Assembly: GCA_002450295.1 (NCBI GenBank) | Contig: DJYX01000092.1 | Location: 3,510-8,890 of the forward strand | Source of the DNA: Deltaproteobacteria bacterium UBA6967 | Lineage (GTDB): Bacteria > SAR324 > NAC60-12 | Direction: 5' to 3' | DNA length: 5,381 nucleotides | Shown here: positions 1 to 5,381 of the stretch, piece by piece | Layout: every line of letters begins with the position of its first letter | Numbering within the stretch: position 1 is the first letter of the stretch | Notes under the pieces: model-generated | What the model saw: only the letters and a program-made list of their open reading frames with translations | Databases searched by the model: none | What the model was told of the DNA's origin: nothing | Position numbers and translations under genes: made by a program

Positions 1-120
1 TTTGTCAAAAAAAGTAGACGATTCTTTTTAGAGAGAATAGATTTTAAATTTTTAGAAAGTAATGGGAGGGCTATGGGGCTAGCTGTCCAGAAAGTTCAAA
101 ACGAACATTCGCAGACTATG
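1..120. other. AT-rich non-coding tail of the gene cluster; no clear terminator
   Basis: This is downstream of the last minus-strand stop. Bases 1-60 are strikingly AT-rich compared with the coding region. Read on the minus strand it holds only weak hairpins: AAAAAG/CTTTTT (24-29 with 9-14, loop of 9, merging into a T7 tract at 7-13), ATTCT/AGAAT around 20-37, and GTTC/GAAC (94-97 with 103-106). None has a GC-rich stem, so no intrinsic terminator is called. A perfect TTGACA on the minus strand (3-8) could be the -35 box of a gene to the left, but its -10 would be off the window. No coding region is supported here. Confidence 0.6.
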
Positions 121-716
121 TCAAGGCAGCGGTATGAATTCCAGCAGGGAAACGCTATGAGTTTTCAGGACCAACTCCAGCGATATGGCACCCTCTTCAG
201 TTTCATATTTTCCCAAGCTGATCGCTTGAGGTTGGGCTGCGGCCTTGAGCGGAGTCAATTGTTCTTCGCTGGGCTGCTGAGGGCTCTCGAGTGTAGTCCA
301 CTTTTGAAAAGAATTGGCATTTGTCTGATCAATGAGCCATTGCCGAAGATGGTATTTGTGGGCGGTCAGGTTACGAATTTGGAGATGCACCGTAGACTTG
401 GTCTGTTGGTTCCAGTCATCGTGATGACAACTCAGGAACACACCCACGATTCCGGAACCGTCGATACTGGCAAGTCCTGAAAGGTCGGGAGGTGTTTCAG
501 GCAGATCGGGGCCATCTGTAATTTGAGGATTCCTTTACCCAGAACTGGTGAACGGATGAAATACGGACCATCCGGCAACTTTCCCAACTTCCCCAGCAGT
601 TCTCTTCCCCGCTCAGTGTAAGGGTAGTTGGGTTCATCATAACCAACATAGGTCCAGATGCGCCGCAGAGGTTCCTGTTCGGTTACCTCTACGTTGACTT
701 GATGGATGGTGTTCAA
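121..716 (-). pseudogene. Internally deleted, frameshifted GH39 (beta-xylosidase / alpha-L-iduronidase family) gene remnant
   Basis: Two pieces of one GH39 enzyme sit in different frames. Piece one (716 down to about 549) starts at a TTG overlapping the upstream stop and reads WTYVGYDEPNYPYTERGREL and then PDGPYFIRS. This matches the N-terminal GYDE-NYTYM-G-LL-EL...P-Y-R region of bacterial GH39 proteins. Its frame runs on without recognisable homology to a TGA at 432-434 (94 residues in all). Piece two, in the -1 frame from about 534 to the TGA at 121-123 (137 residues), reads LSGLASIDG, CHHDDW, LIDQTNANS, SPQQPSEEQL and VSLLEFIP. This is the GH39 C-terminal beta-rich domain with its final strand. 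GH39 enzymes are usually about 500 residues. The middle (beta/alpha)8 barrel, about 300 residues with the NEP acid/base Glu and the nucleophile Glu, is absent, so no hydrolase activity is expected. The family match is from memory of motifs, without alignment. An assembly error could give the same picture. Confidence 0.75.
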
Positions 717-726
717 AGGGTTCCCA
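713..726 (-). promoter_or_regulatory. TTGA stop-start overlap with Shine-Dalgarno-like TGGGA (initiation of the GH39 gene)
   Basis: The dehydrogenase stop TGA (715-713) overlaps a TTG codon (716-714) in the GH39 N-terminal frame, forming TTGA. A TGGGA stretch (726-722) lies 5 nt upstream of that TTG. This arrangement is typical of translational coupling and gives the GH39 fragment a start (MNTIHQVNVEV) that matches where GH39 proteins normally begin. The alternative TTG at 750-752 would overlap the dehydrogenase by 40 nt and has no visible advantage. No ATG or GTG is available in frame nearby. The choice of start is an inference. Confidence 0.5.
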
Positions 727-1780
727 GCGCTTGAATAACGGCCTTCGTGCAACTCTCTGTAGAAGCAGTCCCTCCAAGATCCTTGGTTCGAGCTTCTGGG
801 CCAGAGGTCAGCACCGTTTCCATGGCGGTTTCACAGGCTTGGGCGGCCTCACTTTCACCGAGATGATCGAGCATCATCGCCAGGGTCCAGATGGTAGCGG
901 TGGGGTTGGCAATGCCCTGACCCGCAATGTCTGGGGCGGACCCATGAACAGGTTCAAACATCGAGGGATAGGTCCCTTGCGGATTGATGTTTGCTGAGGG
1001 GGCGATGCCGATCGAACCAGCGATTGCTGGTCCTAGGTCACTGAGGATGTCCCCGAACAGGTTGGAACCCACAACGACATCAAACCAGTCCGGGTGGAGG
1101 ACAAAGTGGGCGGTGAGGATGTCAATGTGGAACTGGTTCACCTCAATCTCTAGATACTCGCTGGAAATTGCTTTGACCCGTTCATCCCAGAAGGGCATCG
1201 AGTGAATGATGCCATTCGACTTGGTGGCGGAAGTCAGTTTACCAGCCCGTTTTTTTGCAAGTTCGAAGGCATAGCGCAGAATTCGATCAGTTCCATGACG
1301 GGTGAAAATGGACTCCTGCAGCACGATCTCCTGCTCCGTTCCGGCATAGATCCGTCCTCCTGATTCCGAGTACTCTCCCTCACAATTCTCTCGGACAATC
1401 ACAAAATCAATGTCTTCAGGGCCCCGCCCGGCCAGTGGAGATTGGATGCCCTTGAGCAGGCGAACGGGGCGGATGTTGACATACTGGTCAAAGTGGCGAC
1501 GAATCGGAATCAACAAGCCCCAGAGCGAGACATGATCCGGGACACTTGGCCAGCCAACGGCTCCGAGAAAGATCGCGTCAAAGGACTGCAATTGCTCGAG
1601 TCCATCCTTGGGCATCATGGTCCCCGTGTTCAGGTAGGTTTGGCAGGACCAGTCGAAGTGCTTGAATTCGATGCTGAAGCCAAAACGCTTGGCGAGCACC
1701 TCGGCAACTTGGATTCCGGCTGGAATGACTTCCTGGCCAATGCCGTCCCCTGGAATGGAAGCAATGCGATAGTGTGACAT
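713..1780 (-). CDS. D-malate / tartrate dehydrogenase (decarboxylating), isopropylmalate dehydrogenase superfamily
   Basis: Complete 355-residue cytoplasmic enzyme of the beta-decarboxylating dehydrogenase family, closest by eye to E. coli DmlA (D-malate to pyruvate and CO2) and to tartrate dehydrogenase TtuC. It has the family start IPGDGIG (9-15) and the stretch VPDHVSLWG (80-88) followed by IRRHFDQYVNIRPVR (93-107). That stretch separates the DmlA/TtuC group from LeuB. Substrate- and metal-site residues are present: Arg95, Arg104, Arg130 (VREN), Tyr137 (GEYS), Lys187 (TKSN), Asp220, Asp244 and Asp248 (NLFGDILSDLG). The nucleotide segment EPVHGSAPDI (276-285), with Asp284, suits NAD over NADP. 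Length is normal. ATG at 1778-1780 lies 34 nt after the exporter gene and has no clear Shine-Dalgarno. The stop TGA (713-715) overlaps the next start. D-malate, tartrate and 3-isopropylmalate activities cannot be separated by sequence alone; the exact substrate is inferred. Confidence 0.92.
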   Translation of the reverse strand: MSHYRIASIPGDGIGQEVIPAGIQVAEVLAKRFGFSIEFKHFDWSCQTYLNTGTMMPKDGLEQLQSFDAIFLGAVGWPSVPDHVSLWGLLIPIRRHFDQYVNIRPVRLLKGIQSPLAGRGPEDIDFVIVRENCEGEYSESGGRIYAGTEQEIVLQESIFTRHGTDRILRYAFELAKKRAGKLTSATKSNGIIHSMPFWDERVKAISSEYLEIEVNQFHIDILTAHFVLHPDWFDVVVGSNLFGDILSDLGPAIAGSIGIAPSANINPQGTYPSMFEPVHGSAPDIAGQGIANPTATIWTLAMMLDHLGESEAAQACETAMETVLTSGPEARTKDLGGTASTESCTKAVIQALGTL

Positions 1781-1814
1781 AAGGTATTTTTAGAGTGGTG
1801 AGTTAGCTTTTGGC

Positions 1815-3710
1815 TTATTCTGCAATAATCTTCTGGATCAATTCCTCGGGGATGTCATCAAAGGACGCATAGTTCAGCGAATAGAGTCGTGCATAGAGTC
1901 CCCCGAGTGCAAGAAGTTCTTGGTGATTTCCTGTCTCAATGATGCGTCCTTCCTGGAGAACAATGATCTTATCAGCCTTGCGGATGGTTGCCAGTCGATG
2001 AGCGATGATCACCGCGGTACGGTTTTCCAACAAGCGATTGAGAGCTTCCTGCAAGAGTTTTTCACTCTGGGAATCGATGGAGGCGGTCGCTTCATCGAGG
2101 ATCAGCAAGGGACTGTTGGCTACCAGTGCCCGAGCGAAGGAGATCAACTGTCGTTGACCCAGCGACAGGTTGGAACCACGCTCCTCGATCATCGTGTCAT
2201 AGCCTTTGGGCAGACGAGAGATGAATTCGTGAGCGCCGACAATCTTGGAAGCTTGAATCACTTCTTCGTTTGTAGCTGTGGTTTTATTGTAGCGAATGTT
2301 CTCCAAGATCGTGGTGGAGAACAGGTAGGGGTCCTGGAGAACCATCGCGATTTGGTCACTTAGGCACTGCTGAGTTAGGCTGCGGGTGTCGTGTCCGCCA
2401 ATCAGGACTCTTCCCTGGTAACTGTCGTAGAAGCGGTGGATCAGCGAAGCAATGGAGGACTTGCCACAACCGGTTGGTCCGACCAGTGCCACTGTCTGAC
2501 CAGCCGGAATCTCCAGGTTGATATCGTGCAGAACAGGATAGTTGGGATTGTAGCCGAAGTTGACCTTTTCAAAGCGTACGGATCCATCGGAGCGCCCAAT
2601 CTCCTTGGCGTCTGGCTGATCTTGGATGCCGATTGGCACATCCAGCACTTCAAAAATCCGCTCTCCAGAGGCCATTGCTCGCAGGAAGGCGTTGTAGTGC
2701 AGGGTGAGAGCGCGAATTGGATCAAAGAAACGTTGCACATAAAGGATGTAGGCGATCATCACCCCAGCGGTCAATTCTCCCTGAAGCACGAGGTTCCCTC
2801 CGACCAGAGCAATGATACCCAAGGCCAGTCCGGTCAGCGTGTCGACCGTGGGCAGCATCAACTGGGCGATGGCAGCAGCTCGGACGGTAGAGCGGAAGTG
2901 ATCGTTGGCCTTGGTTTCATAGAGGTTGCGATTGACTCGCTCTCGGGTCATTCCCTGAACCACGCGGATTCCTCGAATGTTTTCACACATCGTCGCAGTG
3001 ACGATTGAAGAGGTGATTCGAGCCCGAGTGAAGGCCTTGCGCGCATGTGGCAACCAATACACTCGAATGATCAACAGCACCGGCATCAGAGCGAGGGTCA
3101 TTGCTCCTAAACGCAGATCCATCGCCAGCAACACGAAGATGATGCCAATTAGTAGAACCAAATCACCGATCGCATAGACCAGGGCCTCGAGGAATTCCTG
3201 CAAAGCCCCGACATCCCCCTGTAGACGGGACATCAGACGCCCGGTTTCGGTCTTGTCCATGAAAGAAAGAGACACTCGCTGAAGATGTTCAAACATTCCC
3301 CGGCGCATATCGAATAGTAGCCGTTGAGCAACCCTGGACACCAGCCACTCGCTGCAGAACTGGCTACTGAAGTTGACCACAACCACCCCGGCAAACAGAA
3401 GGACTCCCAGTTCCAGGGAATCCAAATTCTCAAAGTAGGTCAATTCACCGTCGAGGGTCATTTGAATGATCAGGGGGAAGAGAACCTGCGTCAGGGTAAA
3501 GACCATCAGCGCACTGACCGCCAGGATCACTGAGCGGCGGTAGGGTTTCATGAAACCCAAAAAACGCTTGGTCACCTCGTGATTGATGCCAGCTCCAAAC
3601 ATATCTTCTTCGCTGACCTCGGGAGGAGGGGCGGCTGCTCCAGGAGGCAGAGGGTCCTGAGCAAGGTAGCGATTCATCCACAGCAGCGCTTTTTGGCTCA
3701 TAGCATCCAC
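1815..3710 (-). CDS. Heterodimeric ABC exporter, subunit 2 (catalytic-Glu half transporter, BmrD/MdlB-like)
   Basis: Complete 631-residue half ABC exporter and evident partner of the upstream half transporter. A cytoplasmic N-terminal extension of about 55 residues carries a Pro/Ala-rich patch (19-30), then an elbow-like stretch before helix 1. Membrane helices lie near 60-82, 98-117, 174-197, 199-217, 282-305 and 308-326. The ATPase domain (about 378-610) has A-loop Tyr387, Walker A GPTGCGKSS (411-419), Q-loop Gln459, Walker B LLILDE (535-540) with catalytic Glu540, D-loop SID (544-546) and H-loop His571. The signature is LSLGQ (515-519) instead of LSGGQ, as often found in this subunit type. 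A short acidic tail (about 612-631) follows. The start used is GTG at 3708-3710, directly after the upstream TGA; ATG at 3699-3701, three codons in, is equally possible. The stop TAA is at 1815-1817. Substrate unknown. Confidence 0.95.
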   Translation of the reverse strand: MDAMSQKALLWMNRYLAQDPLPPGAAAPPPEVSEEDMFGAGINHEVTKRFLGFMKPYRRSVILAVSALMVFTLTQVLFPLIIQMTLDGELTYFENLDSLELGVLLFAGVVVVNFSSQFCSEWLVSRVAQRLLFDMRRGMFEHLQRVSLSFMDKTETGRLMSRLQGDVGALQEFLEALVYAIGDLVLLIGIIFVLLAMDLRLGAMTLALMPVLLIIRVYWLPHARKAFTRARITSSIVTATMCENIRGIRVVQGMTRERVNRNLYETKANDHFRSTVRAAAIAQLMLPTVDTLTGLALGIIALVGGNLVLQGELTAGVMIAYILYVQRFFDPIRALTLHYNAFLRAMASGERIFEVLDVPIGIQDQPDAKEIGRSDGSVRFEKVNFGYNPNYPVLHDINLEIPAGQTVALVGPTGCGKSSIASLIHRFYDSYQGRVLIGGHDTRSLTQQCLSDQIAMVLQDPYLFSTTILENIRYNKTTATNEEVIQASKIVGAHEFISRLPKGYDTMIEERGSNLSLGQRQLISFARALVANSPLLILDEATASIDSQSEKLLQEALNRLLENRTAVIIAHRLATIRKADKIIVLQEGRIIETGNHQELLALGGLYARLYSLNYASFDDIPEELIQKIIAE

Positions 3711-3713
3711 TCA
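3699..3713 (-). promoter_or_regulatory. Exporter gene junction: TGA abutting GTG start
   Basis: Subunit 1 stops at TGA (3713-3711), and subunit 2 can begin on the very next codon, GTG (3710-3708), or on ATG (3701-3699) after GTGGATGCT. Only weak purine-rich sequence (TGGA, or GTGGA before the ATG) precedes either start. Zero spacing implies coupled translation and matched production of the two halves, as expected for an obligate heterodimer. The sequence does not decide between the two starts. Confidence 0.5.
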
Positions 3714-5381
3714 GTCCAGGGTTTGTAATTCATAGAGCCGCGCATAGTTGCCCTGCTGCTTCATCAATTCCTCGTGATTCCCTTTCTCGATGATTCTTCC
3801 CTCTTCCACATAGACAATCTGGTCTGCATGCATCAGTGAGGCAACCCGGTGGGAAATGATGATGGTCAATCGCTCATCGGCACCCTGCTTGAGAGCTTCG
3901 CGGATCTTCTTCTCTGTGCCGGCATCAACCGCAGAGGTAGAGTCATCAAGTACAAGGATCCGAGATCCAAGCAGTAGAGATCGGGAGATGTTCAACCGCT
4001 GGCGCTGCCCTCCAGAGAGTGCCAGACCTCGTTCACCGATCAACGTGTCGTATTCCTGCGGCAACTTGGCGATGTGTTCATGTAGTTGGGCTCGCTCTGC
4101 TGCAGAGACCACATCAGGTTTAGCTGCCCAGGGGTTTCCATAGAGCACATTATTGCTGACGGATGAGGTGAACAGGAAGGTGTCCTGCTGAACAAGGCTG
4201 ATAGATTTTCGGAGCGATTTCAGGGAGTACTCTCTCAAGGGATGACCGTTGTAGAAAATCTCTCCCTGGGTTGGTTCATGAAAGCGGGGGATCAACTGTA
4301 CCAGGGTACTCTTGCCGCAACCTTGTGGTCCCACAATTCCAAGAGTCTGGCCAGGCTGGAGTTTCAAAGAAATATCATGAATGACTTCTGGCTGATTTTC
4401 TCCCGGATAGTGGAAAGAGACATTGCGGAATTCCAAGGCCCCGAGTTCATTCATCTCCAGCAAAGAGTTTGGTTCCTGAACATACTCTGCCGAATCCAAC
4501 ACTCGAAACAGCCGCTCTCCACAGGAACTCGCCCGAGAAAAGGAGTTGATCAACATCCCAATCTGCCGCACTGGTTGCTGGAGAATCGTCATGAAAGCTA
4601 GAAAGGCGGTAAGCATCCCCAGGCTGATTTCTCCGTCACGGACCTGCTGTCCCCCGAACCAAAGCACAAGCGTCATCGAGATGAGAAAAGCCAGCGACAT
4701 CATCGAGTCGTTGGAGGTGCGGATAAAAATTTGTCGATCAAACAATTCCAGCGCCTTGGCTGCGGCTTCGTCATATTTCTTCAACTCATGGTCCCTCGCA
4801 TGAAAAGCACGCACAACTCTGATGCCGTTTAGGTTCTCATCCATCACCTTGGTCAACAGCGAGAGACGATCTTGAATCTGCAGCCAGTTTTTTCGGAGTC
4901 CTAGACTCGAGAGTGTTCCTCGCCAAACTAGAAAAGGTACAAAGGTCAAAGATATCATGGTCAGAAAGGGGTTGGCGCCCAGCATCAGGGTTAGACCACC
5001 ACCGAGTAGCGTCAGCAAAAAGAAGATTCTCAGTAGGCCTGTGTTGATGAAGATGCGGATGCCTTCGATATCCAGAATTCCCAGAGTGATCAGGTCACCC
5101 GTGTGAACATGATCGTGATAGCCGAAGGAGAGCTTGGAGAGCTGCTCAAAATACTTCATTCGCAATTCGTAGCCCATGTGCTGGCCAATGGCTTCTCCTA
5201 GGAAAGAATGGAGAAAACCAAAAATACCGCGCACGGATGCAATTGCGAAGAGAACGAAGGCGGTCCAGTAGAGTGGGCTCAGGTCCGCAGAGGAATCTGT
5301 GTTGACCGCCTCAAAAAGTGCGCTGGCTTGATCAACTGCCTGGCCCAGAAACTCTGGAATCATCAGCTGTAGAGCAGCTCC
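3711..5381 (-). CDS. Heterodimeric ABC exporter, subunit 1 (degenerate-site half transporter, BmrC/MdlA-like), N-terminus beyond window
   Basis: Half ABC exporter: an inner-membrane domain fused to an ATPase that would drive export of a drug, lipid or peptide; the substrate cannot be read from sequence. The frame is open to the right edge: six codons (GAALQL) precede the first visible Met (codon 5361-5363) and look like the end of transmembrane helix 1, so the true start is outside, probably 30-50 residues upstream. Numbering from that Met, membrane helices lie near 31-55, 105-125, 130-147, 219-240 and 249-263. The nucleotide-binding domain spans about 308-550: A-loop Tyr319, Walker A GPQGCGKST (345-353), Q-loop Gln393, signature LSGGQ (449-453), Walker B ILVLDD (469-474), D-loop SAVD (477-480), H-loop His505. 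Position 474, normally catalytic Glu, is Asp, the hallmark of the degenerate half of heterodimeric exporters. It abuts the partner gene downstream. Family assignment is very secure. Confidence 0.95.
   Translation of the reverse strand, partial: GAALQLMIPEFLGQAVDQASALFEAVNTDSSADLSPLYWTAFVLFAIASVRGIFGFLHSFLGEAIGQHMGYELRMKYFEQLSKLSFGYHDHVHTGDLITLGILDIEGIRIFINTGLLRIFFLLTLLGGGLTLMLGANPFLTMISLTFVPFLVWRGTLSSLGLRKNWLQIQDRLSLLTKVMDENLNGIRVVRAFHARDHELKKYDEAAAKALELFDRQIFIRTSNDSMMSLAFLISMTLVLWFGGQQVRDGEISLGMLTAFLAFMTILQQPVRQIGMLINSFSRASSCGERLFRVLDSAEYVQEPNSLLEMNELGALEFRNVSFHYPGENQPEVIHDISLKLQPGQTLGIVGPQGCGKSTLVQLIPRFHEPTQGEIFYNGHPLREYSLKSLRKSISLVQQDTFLFTSSVSNNVLYGNPWAAKPDVVSAAERAQLHEHIAKLPQEYDTLIGERGLALSGGQRQRLNISRSLLLGSRILVLDDSTSAVDAGTEKKIREALKQGADERLTIIISHRVASLMHADQIVYVEEGRIIEKGNHEELMKQQGNYARLYELQTLD

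Noticed and set aside
3..29. AT-stem hairpin plus T-tract as an intrinsic terminator, and TTGACA as a leftward promoter.
   Set aside because: The stem is A/T only and merges with the T-tract, and the hexamer is at the very edge with no visible -10. Neither can be supported within the window.
73..480. A 135-codon plus-strand open frame with a good GGGAGGG Shine-Dalgarno-like sequence at 64-70 and a TTGTCA -35-like box at 2-7.
   Set aside because: It runs antisense to the GH39 remnant, whose minus-strand reading has clear family motifs. The plus-strand protein has no recognisable domain, no good -10 follows the -35-like box, and the Shine-Dalgarno is unusually close to the ATG (2-3 nt).
432..752. 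A stand-alone 106-residue small protein starting at TTG 750-752.
   Set aside because: The first 12 residues overlap the dehydrogenase end, the middle is a GH39 N-terminus, and the last third is out-of-frame reading of the GH39 C-terminal DNA. It is part of the broken GH39 gene and not an independent gene.
1920..2363. A 147-codon plus-strand open frame.
   Set aside because: Antisense to the ATPase domain of exporter subunit 2, which has intact Walker, signature and H-loop motifs on the minus strand.
2391..3008. A 205-codon plus-strand open frame.
   Set aside because: It lies wholly inside exporter subunit 2 on the opposite strand. Its translation is low-complexity polar sequence with no motif, typical of an antisense shadow.

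Overview
The window is bacterial. Every supported gene lies on the minus strand, in one tightly packed cluster read from right to left: half ABC exporter 1 (cut by the right edge), half ABC exporter 2, a D-malate/tartrate-type NAD-dependent decarboxylating dehydrogenase, and the broken remains of a glycoside hydrolase family 39 (GH39) gene. The first two genes abut, the second and third are 34 nt apart, and the third and fourth overlap by 4 nt, so a single transcript is likely. Its promoter would lie beyond the right edge. Base composition is moderate (about half G+C by eye) and the Shine-Dalgarno signals are weak. None of the families is lineage-specific, so I do not name an organism; a free-living bacterium with sugar-acid or plant/algal polysaccharide metabolism would fit.

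Layout: 3711-5381 is exporter subunit 1, lacking its N-terminus because of the window edge. 1815-3710 is exporter subunit 2. 713-1780 is the complete dehydrogenase. 121-716 holds the GH39 remnant. 1-120 is an AT-rich non-coding tail with no convincing terminator. I see no tRNA, rRNA, CRISPR array, insertion sequence, riboswitch or attachment site.

How the genes work together: the two ABC genes make an asymmetric heterodimeric exporter of the BmrC/BmrD, TM287/TM288, MdlA/MdlB type. Subunit 1 has Asp where the catalytic Walker B Glu should be, and subunit 2 has a deviant signature (LSLGQ). Assembled head to tail, these two defects fall in the same ATP site, leaving one competent and one degenerate site. 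The dehydrogenase is not an obvious partner of an exporter and may only share the transcript.

The most unusual part of the window is the GH39 locus. The recognisable N-terminal part of the enzyme is joined directly, with a frame change, to its recognisable C-terminal beta-rich domain. The whole catalytic barrel, about 300 residues, is gone. This looks like a recent internal deletion (or an assembly join), not a new system. I found no convincing undescribed system here.
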